Notes under the pieces: model-generated | The model's database searches: none | Told to the model about the DNA's origin: nothing | Seen by the model: the letters and a program-made list of their open reading frames with translations, nothing else | From: Nocardioides piscis | GTDB taxonomy: Bacteria; Actinomycetota; Actinomycetes; Propionibacteriales; Nocardioidaceae | Direction: 5' to 3' | Length of the DNA stretch: 64,000 nucleotides | Assembly (NCBI RefSeq): GCF_011300215.1 | Contig: NZ_CP049866.1 | Coordinates: forward strand, 3,039,001-3,103,000 | Translations under genes and position numbers: made by a program | Part shown: positions 30,376 to 39,321 of the stretch, one piece after another | How positions within the stretch are numbered: the stretch's first letter is position 1 | Layout of the letters: every line of letters starts with the position of its first letter

Positions 30376-30417
30376 GCGGCCACGTGAGACCTGCACGCCG
30401 GCGTCACACGTGGCCGC
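30376..30417. terminator. Hairpin between convergent rpf and GTPase genes
   Basis: GCGGCCACGTG (30376-30386) pairs perfectly with CACGTGGCCGC (30407-30417) across a 20-base loop. It begins 8 bases after the rpf stop and takes in the stop of the opposing GTPase gene, so it could terminate both. No T-run follows. Confidence 0.5.
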
Positions 30418-31240
30418 TGAGCTGGGCCAGCCGGGCCGCGAGCGCATCCACCATGGCGGCGGCCTGCTTGCCTGAGACGCCTGCCTTGCGATCGCCGCCC
30501 TGGCTCGAGACCGGGAGGACGTCCACCGAGAGCCTCGCGCCACCTGCGAGCGCCCGCAGCTCGTCGATCTTCTGGGCGAACGGGGAACCACTGCCGGGCG
30601 AGTAGTAGTCCACGACCTCGTCGATCTCGTCGGCGAACAGGTCGGCCTTCGTCACCGCGATGACGAGCCACACCGGCTTGTCCCGTCGCACGGCCATCGA
30701 GGCGATCCGGTGGGCGGTGATGGACCAGTCCTCCAGCTCCGCGGACAGCTGTTCCTCTCGGGTCGCGCTCGCCGTACCGCTGGTGCCCGCCGTACGTCGC
30801 GGTGTGGCGTGGCCGTTGGCGACCACATGGATCACGCCGTCGACCGGCTCGTCGTGGAAGACCTCGTCGAGGGCACCGAGACGCGTCGCGGCGTTGTCGC
30901 CCGGCACGACCAGGAAGCGGAAGCCGTGCAGCCGCGGGGAGCGACGGGTGCGTCGCTCCATCACTGCCGAGCCGACCTCGGCCACCCCTTCCCCCGGTGT
31001 GCGCCGCGCCAGCCGGTCGGCCAGCTGGGTCTTCCCGACCCCGGTCATCCCGGTGACTGCCACCGTCGGGAAGCGACGACGAAACAGCCGCCCGAACCGA
31101 TCCGGGGTCGAGGCGAGCCCTGTCAGCAACCCGCCTGCCACGGTCGCGCCGATCGCGGCGCGGCCGGACCCGGGCAGGATCGTCCGGATTCGTGGAGCAG
31201 TGCGGGACACGGTGCCTCCGAGGGCTGTGTGAGGGGACAT
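30404..31240 (-). CDS. P-loop GTPase domain protein
   Basis: A 278-residue protein with a P-loop GTPase fold. Seen: Walker A GMTGVGKT at 64-71, VVPGDN near 112 in the place of the G3 DxxG box, and VTKAD as the G4 (N/T)KxD box. The first 60 residues include a short hydrophobic stretch ([15 protein letters not shown]) that may tether it to the membrane. Resembles small GTPase-like proteins linked to ion or toxin systems in actinomycetes; not identified further. Divergent from the cold-shock gene. Confidence 0.75.
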   Translation of the reverse strand: MSPHTALGGTVSRTAPRIRTILPGSGRAAIGATVAGGLLTGLASTPDRFGRLFRRRFPTVAVTGMTGVGKTQLADRLARRTPGEGVAEVGSAVMERRTRRSPRLHGFRFLVVPGDNAATRLGALDEVFHDEPVDGVIHVVANGHATPRRTAGTSGTASATREEQLSAELEDWSITAHRIASMAVRRDKPVWLVIAVTKADLFADEIDEVVDYYSPGSGSPFAQKIDELRALAGGARLSVDVLPVSSQGGDRKAGVSGKQAAAMVDALAARLAQLSGHV

Positions 31241-31521
31241 GTGTGGCAGGCCCCGAGCCTACGTTCAGCTCCCATCCGGTGCCCTCGACCGGGCGACAGG
31301 CGCGCCCGAGGTGCCACCGAAGTCCGGATCACTGGACCCATGGCGTAGTGTTGCTCTCGTTGAAGGGATGGCTCGCTCAGCGAGTCGTCCTGGCCGCACA
31401 CGATGTAGCGGCCTGTATCTCGTACTCCTGGTTTTCGGTTCGCTGGACATCAGCACAGGTTGGATGTCTTCAGCGGTTCGGCGGGCACAGTGCCCCCGAC
31501 ACGAAACAAAGGATCAAAATC
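31241..31521 (+). promoter_or_regulatory. Long leader region of the cold-shock gene
   Basis: A 281-base gap without a gene before the cold-shock start. It holds a small hairpin (GGGCAC-A-GTGCCC about 31483-31495) and ends with AAAGGATC as ribosome binding site. Long structured leaders are usual for csp genes; no certain promoter is visible. Confidence 0.4.
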
Positions 31522-31725
31522 ATGGCTCAGGGCACCGTCAAGTGGTTCAACGCCGAAAAGGGTTTCGGCTTCATTGCTCAGGAAGACGGCGGCGAGGACG
31601 TGTTCGTCCACTTCTCCGCCATCCAGTCCAACGGCTACAAGTCGCTCGACGAGAACCAGAAGGTTGAGTTCGACCTCGCCCAGGGCCCCAAGGGTCCCCA
31701 GGCTGAGAACGTTCGCGTCTCCTGA
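31522..31725 (+). CDS. cspA: Cold-shock protein (CspA family)
   Basis: A 67-residue single cold-shock domain with intact RNA-binding motifs RNP1 (KGFGFI) and RNP2 (VFVHF). It melts RNA secondary structure and acts as an RNA chaperone. It starts [16 protein letters not shown], the typical actinobacterial form. AAAGGA about 8 bases upstream sets the ATG. A strong terminator follows directly. Confidence 0.96.
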   Translation: MAQGTVKWFNAEKGFGFIAQEDGGEDVFVHFSAIQSNGYKSLDENQKVEFDLAQGPKGPQAENVRVS

Positions 31726-31733
31726 TCTCATCA

Positions 31734-31777
31734 CGAGGGCCCCGACCGCACACGCGGTCGGGGCCCTCGTGCATTTC
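31734..31777 (+). terminator. Intrinsic terminator of the cold-shock gene
   Basis: Perfect 16-bp stem CGAGGGCCCCGACCGC (31734-31749) with its complement at 31754-31769, loop ACAC, followed by TGCATTTC. Confidence 0.85.
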
Positions 31778-31805
31778 GCCGTCTGACTGAGGAGCTCGGC
31801 GTCGG

Positions 31806-32711
31806 TCAGCCCAGCATGAAGTCGGCCACCACACGACCGAGCTCGGTGCCGGCGTCCTCCTGGAGGAAGTGGCCGGCGTTCTCGAGGGTCGGGTGATCGA
31901 GGTCCCGGGCGCCGGGGACGAGCTTGTGCATGATCGGTGCCATGGCTCCGGTGATCGGGTCGCTGTCGCTGAAGGCCAGCAGGAACGGCACCTGGCTGGT
32001 CGAGAGCACCTCCCAAGCCGCACGGTTCGCTTCGGCGGCCGGGTCGTCGGGCTGGGTCGGCACGAGGGTGGGCATGACGCGGGGGCCTGCCTTGGCGCGC
32101 TCCTCGGGGAATGGCGCGTCATAGGCGGCCCGGACGTCGTCGGCCATCGGTCGCACGCAACCAGCGGCCACGAGGCGCCCGACGTCGAGGACCTCAGCCG
32201 CTGCGACCGCGCGGCGGAACATCCACCAGAGCTCCGGCATGTCGAAGTCCCCGGTCGGCAGACCCGTGTTGGCCGCGACCACCCCGGCGAAGCGGCCCTC
32301 GTGCTCCGCGACCAGTCGCAGACCGATCAGACCGCCCCAGTCCTGGCACACCAGGGTGACGTCGCGCAGGTCGAGGTGGTCGAAGACCAGCTCGCGGGTC
32401 CACTCGACCATCCGGGCGAAGGAGTAGTCGCCCTGGTCCAGCGGCTTGTCCGAACGCCCGAAGCCGATCAGGTCGGGCGCCACGCACCGGATCCCTCGTT
32501 GGGTGAGCTCCGCGATCACGTGCCGATAGAGGAACGACCACGAAGGCTCACCGTGAAGCAGCAGCGCCACGGGGCCGTCGGCGGGTCCCGCATCGACATA
32601 CGCCATCCGCAGCGTGCCGCCGTCCGGGTCAACGACCTGTGCGTAGGCCGGCTCCCAGGGGAAGTCCGGGCAGTGGTCGAAAGCGGCGTCCGGGGTCCGG
32701 TATGCGTCCAT
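31806..32711 (-). CDS. Haloalkane dehalogenase family hydrolase
   Basis: A 301-residue alpha/beta hydrolase of the haloalkane dehalogenase family, which splits carbon-halogen bonds with water. The nucleophile is D124 in CQDWGG, with W125 beside it to bind the halide; HGEPSWSF at 53-60 supplies the oxyanion part, and GHFLQED near the end carries the catalytic His. Nucleophile and Trp fall at the same numbers as in Xanthobacter DhlA (subfamily I). Activity on a given haloalkane is inference. ATG at 32711 is preferred over 32738. Confidence 0.85.
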   Translation of the reverse strand: MDAYRTPDAAFDHCPDFPWEPAYAQVVDPDGGTLRMAYVDAGPADGPVALLLHGEPSWSFLYRHVIAELTQRGIRCVAPDLIGFGRSDKPLDQGDYSFARMVEWTRELVFDHLDLRDVTLVCQDWGGLIGLRLVAEHEGRFAGVVAANTGLPTGDFDMPELWWMFRRAVAAAEVLDVGRLVAAGCVRPMADDVRAAYDAPFPEERAKAGPRVMPTLVPTQPDDPAAEANRAAWEVLSTSQVPFLLAFSDSDPITGAMAPIMHKLVPGARDLDHPTLENAGHFLQEDAGTELGRVVADFMLG

Positions 32712-32803
32712 ACCGGTCAGTCTGGCAGGGCCACCCACCCCCGCGACGCCTGCAACGCAGGGGCTCCGAGGAGCCGTGACGAGGGGCGAGCCACACTGTG
32801 CCC

Positions 32804-33496
32804 ATGCGACGAGGCCGAGCCAGGGACGTGCTGCTGGGTGCCTTCGGGACGCTCCTCGTCCTCGTCGTCATGGGCGCGACCTTGTGGTGGACGGCGACCG
32901 ACCCGGCCGACCAGGGCGAGGAGCGCCCCAGCGCGACGACCCCGACGGACGCCGGGGGGCTCCCCGACACGACTCCCCCGACCGACCTGAGCGAGGGGGA
33001 AGCCTGGTTCGAGGAGCTGAGGCTGGATGCCGGGACGGTCGTGGCCGAGGACTCGATGCTCCGCGACGTGAGCGCCGTGGGGCACGACGTCACCACCAGC
33101 CCTGACGCGGTGGTGGCACAACGGGTGAGCGTCGAGGCGACCGTGCCGTTCGAGGTCGTCGCCGACGAGATCGGTGACGGCACGTCGGTCGGCCCGGCCG
33201 CCGACGGCCAGTCGATGGTCGTTCGAACCGTGGAGGTCCTCGGTCGCGACCTGACCGTCACGGCCACCGGGACCGTGGTCGCAGAGTCCGGGAGGCTGGT
33301 CGTCGAGCCGACCTCCATCGACATCGGGGGTCTGGACTTCATCTCCTACGCCATCGCCACGGTCGTACGGCAGCTCGTCACCATCGAGCACGAGGTCGAG
33401 GGCCTGCCGGACGGACTCGTCCTCGAGGACGTCGACGTCCACGATGACGGCTTCCGTGCCCACCTGATCGGCGAGGACGTGCAGCTCGTGCCGTAG
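32804..33496 (+). CDS. LmeA family (DUF2993) lipid-binding protein
   Basis: A 230-residue protein with one N-terminal membrane anchor (LLGAFGTLLVLVVMGATLWW), a Pro/Thr-rich linker and a DUF2993 domain. The mycobacterial member LmeA binds phospholipids outside the membrane and affects lipomannan elongation; the same role here is inference. ATG at 32804 is chosen over the GTG at 32798. Stands alone, upstream of tRNA-Gly on the other strand. Confidence 0.75.
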   Translation: MRRGRARDVLLGAFGTLLVLVVMGATLWWTATDPADQGEERPSATTPTDAGGLPDTTPPTDLSEGEAWFEELRLDAGTVVAEDSMLRDVSAVGHDVTTSPDAVVAQRVSVEATVPFEVVADEIGDGTSVGPAADGQSMVVRTVEVLGRDLTVTATGTVVAESGRLVVEPTSIDIGGLDFISYAIATVVRQLVTIEHEVEGLPDGLVLEDVDVHDDGFRAHLIGEDVQLVP

Positions 33497-33531
33497 CCGG
33501 CTGCCAGCGCAGAGCCGGCGGTCGAGGAAGT

Positions 33532-33605
33532 TGGAGCGGACGCGAGGATTTGAACCTCGACTCCTTCCCTGGAAGGGAAGCGTGCTGCAACTACACCACG
33601 TCCGC
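33532..33605 (-). tRNA. tRNA-Gly (TCC)
   Basis: A 74-base minus-strand tRNA including an encoded CCA (33534-33532). The acceptor pairs GCGGACG with CGTCCGC; the anticodon stem CTTCC/GGAAG encloses CTTCCAG, giving anticodon TCC; the T arm is CGAGGTTCAAATCCTCG. Confidence 0.95.
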
Positions 33606-33743
33606 GAAGTCAGCCTCTGGCGAGCCTGACCCGTCCCATTATGGACCACCACCTGATCCGAGGCCCATGGGCCCTCGACGGGACAGACGTGGCTGGACCA
33701 GACCGACACGACCGGCGCGCTCCCGTCAGCCCTCGGACGCGGA

Positions 33744-33749
33744 TAGGGT
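33744..33749 (+). promoter_or_regulatory. -10 element (TAGGGT) of the telA-pknG operon
   Basis: TAGGGT 48 bases before the telA ATG. Unlike most promoters here it leaves a leader with a ribosome binding site. It is the only clear promoter seen for the eleven-gene block. Confidence 0.4.
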
Positions 33750-33797
33750 CAGCCCAGGGGCCGCACGTTCGATGTGGCTGACGAGGGGATAGAGCAC

Positions 33798-35036
33798 ATG
33801 AGCACGCCGTCGGATTCCGCTGCACCCGCACCGCTCGCGCCGCCCGAGGCGACCCTGACCCTGACCGCGCCCGAGGCGCCCCGGGCAGTCGCCGAGACCC
33901 AGGCCCCGCGGATGGCCCCGCAGGTGCCGGCCGAGGTCGTGCCCGAGCTCGATGCCAAGGTCGACGGCTTCCTCACCGCCCTGTCGTCCACCACCGCCGG
34001 CAGCCCGGAGTTCTCCGCGCAGGCCGAGAACGTCCGCACCATGGGCGATGCCGACATCCGCCAGGCAGCCGAGACGTCCAACCGGATGCTCGAGCAGCCG
34101 GTGCGCGCGCTGCAGGAGGGTGGGCTGGCCCAGGGCTCGGCCGTCGGCAAGACGCTGCTCGAGCTGCGCCGAACGGTCGAGGACCTCGACCCCAGCACGG
34201 CCAAGGGCGTGTCGCGGTGGATGGACTGGCTGCCCTTCGGCGACAAGGTCGAGGACTACTTCCGCAAGTACCAGTCGTCCCAGTCCCAGCTCAACGCGAT
34301 CCTGCACAGCCTGCGCAACGGCCAGGACGAGCTCACCAAGGACAACGTCGCGCTCAACCTGGAGAAGACCAACCTCTGGGCCGTGATGGGCCGCCTCAAC
34401 CAATACGTCTATGTCGCCGAGCGTCTCGACGCCAAGCTCACCGCGCGCATCGCCGAGCTCGAGATGACCGACCCCGAGGCCGCCAGGACCCTCAACAAGG
34501 ACGTCCTGTTCTACGTCCGCCAGAAGCACCAGGACCTCTTGACCCAGCTCGCTGTCTCGATCCAGTCCTATCTCGCGATCGACGTCATCATCAAGAACAA
34601 CATCGAGCTGATCAAGGGCGTCGACCGCGCCTCCACGACGACCATCTCTGCGCTGCGTACGGCCGTCATCGTGGCCCAGGCCCTCGGCAACCAGAAGCTC
34701 GTCCTCGACCAGGTGACGGCCCTCAACACCACCACCTCGGGGATGATCCGACGGACGTCGGAGATGCTCAAGGACAACTCCGCGGCCATCCAGGAGCAGG
34801 CGGCCTCGTCGACCATCAACATGGAGGACCTGCAGGCGGCCTTCGCCAACATCTACGCCACGATGGACTCGATCGACGAGTTCAAGGTCAAGGCCCTCGA
34901 CTCGATGTCGCAGACCATCGGCGTGCTGGAGACCGAGGTCGAGAAGTCGAGGTCCTATCTCGACCGGGTCCGCGCCCACGACGCCCGCAACCCCACCGGC
35001 ACGCTCGACCTGACCGATCTCCCCCACCGCGCGTGA
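33798..35036 (+). CDS. telA: TelA family toxic anion (tellurite) resistance protein
   Basis: A 412-residue, almost wholly helical protein of the TelA family, whose members give resistance to tellurite and some cell-wall stresses by an unknown route. The conserved core is clear (LPFGDKVEDYFRKYQSSQSQLNAIL and FYVRQKHQDLLTQLAVSIQSYLAID). An N-terminal Pro/Ala-rich stretch of 45 residues precedes it. ATG 33798 has GAGGGGA 8 bases upstream; an ATG-free frame extension upstream is unlikely. First gene of the eleven-gene block. Confidence 0.9.
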   Translation: MSTPSDSAAPAPLAPPEATLTLTAPEAPRAVAETQAPRMAPQVPAEVVPELDAKVDGFLTALSSTTAGSPEFSAQAENVRTMGDADIRQAAETSNRMLEQPVRALQEGGLAQGSAVGKTLLELRRTVEDLDPSTAKGVSRWMDWLPFGDKVEDYFRKYQSSQSQLNAILHSLRNGQDELTKDNVALNLEKTNLWAVMGRLNQYVYVAERLDAKLTARIAELEMTDPEAARTLNKDVLFYVRQKHQDLLTQLAVSIQSYLAIDVIIKNNIELIKGVDRASTTTISALRTAVIVAQALGNQKLVLDQVTALNTTTSGMIRRTSEMLKDNSAAIQEQAASSTINMEDLQAAFANIYATMDSIDEFKVKALDSMSQTIGVLETEVEKSRSYLDRVRAHDARNPTGTLDLTDLPHRA

Positions 35037-35058
35037 CCGGGCAGGACCAGGTGGGCCA

Positions 35059-35574
35059 GTGGGGCTGAGGTCATGGTTCGACAAGGCACGGGGGCAGTCG
35101 GCCGACGACGTGGTGGGGACATCGCCGCCCGCCCCGACGGAGGCGGACATCGTGGCCGCCCTGGAGCGGGTGGAGCAGATGATGGCTGACGGCAACGCAC
35201 CGCCGGTGGTCGTCTCGCGCGTGCACCGCATCGGCGCGCTCATCACCGACACGCTCCCCCGCCTGCGCAACCTCGGCCAGGGCAGCCTCGACTCCTACTC
35301 CGTCGTCGCCACCGCCACCGACTATCTCCCCGAGGCACTCGGCGGCTATCTCCGACTCCCCCGCGAGTGGGCCGACACCAGACCCATCGACGGCTACAAG
35401 ACCGCCCTCATGGTGCTCATCGACCAGCTCGAGCTGCTCGCCGCAACCATGGACAAGATCCTCGACGCGGCGACCCGCTCCGACGCCCAGGCCCTGGTCG
35501 CGCACGGCCAGTTCCTGCAGGCCAAGTTCGGCCACCACCCGGGCGGCCCCGACCTCGACCTGGGAACACCATGA
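35059..35574 (+). CDS. XpaC-like helical protein
   Basis: A 171-residue helical protein. The middle part (SYSVVATATDYLPEALGGYLRLP followed by two helices) resembles XpaC-type proteins that usually stand next to telA, but no diagnostic motif is present, so this is tentative. It starts with GTG at 35059, 22 bases behind telA, and its stop overlaps the next ATG (ATGA). Function unknown; probably a TelA partner by context. Confidence 0.7.
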   Translation: MGLRSWFDKARGQSADDVVGTSPPAPTEADIVAALERVEQMMADGNAPPVVVSRVHRIGALITDTLPRLRNLGQGSLDSYSVVATATDYLPEALGGYLRLPREWADTRPIDGYKTALMVLIDQLELLAATMDKILDAATRSDAQALVAHGQFLQAKFGHHPGGPDLDLGTP

Positions 35575-37088
35575 GCACCCCACGCACCCTGCGCGAAGCC
35601 CTCGACGCGCTGACCGAGCTCGCCGCCACCGCAGGCCTCGACCCGGCGCTCGCCCGTGCCGAGGGTGAGGCCCTGGCCGCCACCGTCGCGGAGCCGGCTC
35701 GCGGGGCGTATGCCGACTGGTGCACCGAGACCGGGCACAGCACCGCCGAGGACTTCACCACCGCCGCCTCCCGTGGCCGGCGCTATCGCGTGGCCCAGAC
35801 GCCGGCGATGGCCTCGCTCGCGGCCAGTGGCTCGACCCACGCCGCCTCATACGCCCAGGCGCTCTCCGACGTCGCGCTCGCAGGCAGCCTGCTCGGCGAG
35901 GACAACCCCCGCGCCATCGGCAACGCCGCCACCGCCGCGGCCGCCCAGCTCGGTGCCGCTCCCGGCGACGTCGCGCCCATCCGCCCGCTCGCCGAGCGCG
36001 AGCACGTGCCCGGTGTCGCCGACCACTTCCTGCAGCAGGTGATGGAGCAGGGCCGGATCGTCCGCGAGAAGCTCGCGGCCCTCGAGGGAGCGCAGCTCCT
36101 GCATGACCCGGGCGCCGGACTCGGCACACCCCCGACCCCATCGTCGACGAACCGCACGACCCAGCCGGACCACATCCAGACGGCCCCCGTCGAGCCGCAG
36201 AGCCCGCCAGGACCAGTCGAGCCCGAACCCCCGAGGAAGACCGTCGAGGAGCTCCTCGCCGAGCTCGACGACCTGGTCGGGCTGACCGAGGTCAAGGCCG
36301 AGATCCACCGGCAGGCGGCGGTGCTGCGCGTCGAAGGGCTGCGCGCCGAGGCGGGTCTCGAAGGCCTGACCATCACCCGACACCTGATCTTCAACGGCAA
36401 CCCCGGCACGGGCAAGACCACGGTCGCCCGGCTCGTGGCCGGCATCTATCGAGCGCTCGGCTTGCTCTCGCAGGGCCAGCTCGTCGAGGTCGACCGCTCC
36501 GAGCTGGTCGCCGGCTATCTCGGCCAGACGGCGATGAAGACGGCCGAGGTGGTGAAGTCGGCCATCGGCGGAGTGCTCTTCATCGACGAGGCCTATGCGC
36601 TGGCAGGCGACCAGTACGGCCAGGAAGCGATCGACACGCTGGTCAAGGAGATGGAGGACCACCGTGGGGACCTGGTCGTGATCGTGGCCGGCTATCCGCT
36701 GCCGATGGCCGTCTTCATCGGGCAGAACCCCGGCCTTGAGAGCCGTTTCCGCACTGCGATCGACTTCGCCGACTACACCGACGACGAGCTGGTCGCGATC
36801 TTCGAGCTGATGGCCTCCGGGGCCGCCTACGACACCGACGAGGCGGTGCTGGCCCGCCTGCGCGAGATGCTGACGGGCGTCGAGCGGGGGCCGTCCTTCG
36901 GCAACGCCCGCTATGTCCGCAACGTCCTCGAAGCAGCGATCGGCAAGCACGCCTGGCGCCTGCGCGAGGTGGAAGCACCCACCCTCGAGCAGCTGCGTCT
37001 GCTGGTGCCCGAGGACCTCGCTCCCCCTCCGGACGCCGTCGAGCCGTTCGCGCAACTCCCCCAGGACCTGCCCGAGGACCACTCATGA
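35571..37088 (+). CDS. AAA+ ATPase (CbbX/SpoVK-like) with N-terminal helical domain
   Basis: A 505-residue protein. Residues 1-175 are helical and Ala-rich; 180-225 form a Pro-rich linker; the rest is a CbbX/SpoVK-type AAA+ module with Walker A GNPGTGKT at 276-283, Walker B LFIDEAY at 336-342, the sensor-1 region VIVAGY and an arginine-finger candidate in NPGLESRF. Such ATPases remodel partner proteins (CbbX activates Rubisco; EccA works in type VII secretion). There is no ESX or Rubisco gene here, so the client is probably in this operon. Coupled on both sides by ATGA overlaps. Confidence 0.88.
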   Translation: MSTPRTLREALDALTELAATAGLDPALARAEGEALAATVAEPARGAYADWCTETGHSTAEDFTTAASRGRRYRVAQTPAMASLAASGSTHAASYAQALSDVALAGSLLGEDNPRAIGNAATAAAAQLGAAPGDVAPIRPLAEREHVPGVADHFLQQVMEQGRIVREKLAALEGAQLLHDPGAGLGTPPTPSSTNRTTQPDHIQTAPVEPQSPPGPVEPEPPRKTVEELLAELDDLVGLTEVKAEIHRQAAVLRVEGLRAEAGLEGLTITRHLIFNGNPGTGKTTVARLVAGIYRALGLLSQGQLVEVDRSELVAGYLGQTAMKTAEVVKSAIGGVLFIDEAYALAGDQYGQEAIDTLVKEMEDHRGDLVVIVAGYPLPMAVFIGQNPGLESRFRTAIDFADYTDDELVAIFELMASGAAYDTDEAVLARLREMLTGVERGPSFGNARYVRNVLEAAIGKHAWRLREVEAPTLEQLRLLVPEDLAPPPDAVEPFAQLPQDLPEDHS

Positions 37089-38362
37089 CCCAAGCGACCC
37101 AACCCGCACCCCATCAGGCCCCCACGGTCGCGCAAGCCCCGACGACAGGCACCCAGGCCGCCACCGCATCCGAGCCCGCCGCTCGCAACGTTCCGCTGCT
37201 CCTCAACCAGTGGCAGGTCATCGTGGTCGCCGCCTGCCTGCTGTTCGCCTTCGTCACGGCTGTTCTGCAGGTCCTGGGCTGGCAGGCCAACCGGGCGGCA
37301 GCCGACAACACCGAACAGCTCGTCCGGGTGCAGAACATCCAGTCCACGCTGTTCCGCGCCGATGCGCTCGCGACCACCAGCTTCCTGGTCGGCGGGCTCG
37401 AGGCGCCCGAACGGCGACAGGCCTACGACGAGGCCATCGACCAGGTGAGCCGCCAGATCACCGAGGCCGCGGACGCCCAGCCCGCCGATCAGCAGGCCCT
37501 GGCAGAGCTCAACGCGGCGGTCAACCAGTTCACCGAGACCAACACCCAGGCCCGCGACTACAACCGTCAGGGCTTCCCCGTCGGAGCCGAATACCTTCGC
37601 GGTGCCAGCACCCAGCTGCGCGGCGAGGCGCAGCCCCTCCTCGCCGCCCTCACCCGCGCCAACTCGCAGCGCGCCGAGGACGAGCTCGGCGCCCAGCACC
37701 CCCTCCTGATCCTGCTCCCGGGGGCCGTCGCACTCGCGCTCCTGTGGTGGGTGAACGTGCAGCTCTCGCGGGTGTTCCGACGTCGCTTCAACGTCGGCAT
37801 CGCCGCCGCGTTCGCGATCGTCGCTCTCCTGACCCTCGTCACGGCGACGGTCAGTGCGGGCCAGGAGGGCGACAATGACGACCTCCTCGCCGGCAGCTAC
37901 CGAGTCGCCGTGGACGAGGCCACCGCGCGGACTGCGGCCAACGACGCCAAGTCCAACGAGAGCCTGCGCCTGGGCGCCCAGGGCTCGGGGGCGGTCTTCG
38001 AGGAGGGATGGCGCAGTGCCAACGAGACCGTCGAGTCCCACGCCTCCGACTCCACCCTGGGCCTGTGGCGCGGCTACTCCGACCTCCACACCCGGGTGGT
38101 CGACCTCGAGGAGAGCGGGAAGTACGAGCAGGCCGTGGCGTTGGCCACGACCGCTGCGGCCGACGGTCCCACCACCCTCCTGGACGAGTTCGACCGGGCC
38201 TCCCAGGAGGTCACCGCCCGAGCGGCCAAGGCAGCCACTGACGAGCTCCGCGGCGGCAACGTCGTGTTCCTGCTGCTCGCCGTCATCACCGTTCTCCTCG
38301 GCATCGGGGCCGCTGGCCTGTCCGCCTGGGGCATCGCGCAGCGTCGTAGGGAGTACGCATGA
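37085..38362 (+). CDS. glnX: GlnX-like membrane sensor protein
   Basis: A 425-residue membrane protein with four helices, near residues 44-66, 204-226, 235-256 and 391-416. Two extracytoplasmic helical domains (67-203 and 257-390) resemble the four-helix sensors of chemoreceptors. By architecture and by its neighbours (GlnH-like, PknG) it matches GlnX, which in mycobacteria passes amino-acid binding by GlnH to the kinase PknG. Sequence identity cannot be judged here. ATGA overlaps on both sides. Confidence 0.75.
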   Translation: MTQATQPAPHQAPTVAQAPTTGTQAATASEPAARNVPLLLNQWQVIVVAACLLFAFVTAVLQVLGWQANRAAADNTEQLVRVQNIQSTLFRADALATTSFLVGGLEAPERRQAYDEAIDQVSRQITEAADAQPADQQALAELNAAVNQFTETNTQARDYNRQGFPVGAEYLRGASTQLRGEAQPLLAALTRANSQRAEDELGAQHPLLILLPGAVALALLWWVNVQLSRVFRRRFNVGIAAAFAIVALLTLVTATVSAGQEGDNDDLLAGSYRVAVDEATARTAANDAKSNESLRLGAQGSGAVFEEGWRSANETVESHASDSTLGLWRGYSDLHTRVVDLEESGKYEQAVALATTAAADGPTTLLDEFDRASQEVTARAAKAATDELRGGNVVFLLLAVITVLLGIGAAGLSAWGIAQRRREYA

Positions 38363-39321
38363 CCGCCACCCGCCTCCACCGACTCGCCGTCGCGTTCCTG
38401 TCCTCGGCGGCGGTGCTCGCCGCGACCTCCTGCGGTTATGACGCCACCCCGCTCCCACCCGCGCCTGACACCTCAGCCGAGGTTGCCGAGCCCGCGGCAC
38501 CCCCCACCTGCGACGCCTCCACCGCAACCCAGTCCTTCGCCCCGGACGGCGGTGCCGACCAGGGCCAGTCGCTGCAGCGGATCCGCGAGCGCGGCTTCCT
38601 CATCGCGGGTGTTGCCGCCGACAACTATCTCCTCGGCTTCCGCAACCCCTTCACTGCCCAGATCGAGGGCTTCGACATCGACATGGTCAACGCGATCGCG
38701 GCCGGGATCTTCGGCACCAGCGACGGCCACGTGCAGCTGCGCGTCATCACGGCCGCTGACCGCATTCCCCTCCTGGCGGAGGACGAGGTCGACATCGTGG
38801 CCCGCAACATGACGATCAACTGCACCCGCTGGCAACAGATCGCCTTCTCGGCCGAATACTTCCGCTCGGGCCAGAAGCTGCTCGTCCGCAAGGGCTCCGG
38901 GATCAAGTCCATCGAGGACATGGCAGGCAAGCGCGCCTGTGCCCCGGTCGGCACGACCAGCATCGAGAACATCCAGGCGCTCGCCCCCGAAGCCATCCCC
39001 GTCACCGCCACGAACGACACCGGGTGCCTGGTGAAGTTCCAGAACGGCGAGACCGACGCCATCACCACCGACGACACCGTGCTCGCCGGGCTGGCTGCCC
39101 AGGACCCCTACGCCGAGGTGCTGGCCACTCGCCGGCTCACCGAGGAGCCCTACGGCATCGGCGTGAACTCCGAGCGCGTCGACCTGGTCCGCTTCATCAA
39201 CCGGGTCTTCGAGCGGATGCGGGCCGACGGGTCGTGGCAGGCGTCGTACAACCGATGGCTCAAGCCCTCGCTCGGCGTCGACGCGACCCAACCGACACCG
39301 CTCTACGGACGGCGCCCATGA
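38359..39321 (+). CDS. glnH: GlnH-like solute-binding lipoprotein
   Basis: A 320-residue lipoprotein with lipobox LAATSC (Cys25) and a periplasmic-type amino-acid-binding fold (SBP family 3). Seen: GFDIDMVNAIAAGIFG, VDIVARNMTINCTRWQQIAFS and the hinge strand ACAPVGTTSIENIQ. In mycobacteria GlnH binds Asp, Glu or Asn and signals through GlnX instead of feeding an ABC transporter; no transporter genes are present here either, which fits a sensor. ATGA overlaps on both sides. Confidence 0.88.
   Translation: MTATRLHRLAVAFLSSAAVLAATSCGYDATPLPPAPDTSAEVAEPAAPPTCDASTATQSFAPDGGADQGQSLQRIRERGFLIAGVAADNYLLGFRNPFTAQIEGFDIDMVNAIAAGIFGTSDGHVQLRVITAADRIPLLAEDEVDIVARNMTINCTRWQQIAFSAEYFRSGQKLLVRKGSGIKSIEDMAGKRACAPVGTTSIENIQALAPEAIPVTATNDTGCLVKFQNGETDAITTDDTVLAGLAAQDPYAEVLATRRLTEEPYGIGVNSERVDLVRFINRVFERMRADGSWQASYNRWLKPSLGVDATQPTPLYGRRP

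Noticed and set aside
33532..33797. tRNA-Gly as the attachment site of an integrated element carrying the telA-pknG block
   Set aside because: No integrase, no repeat of the tRNA 3' end was seen at the far side of the block, and base composition looks the same as in the neighbours.
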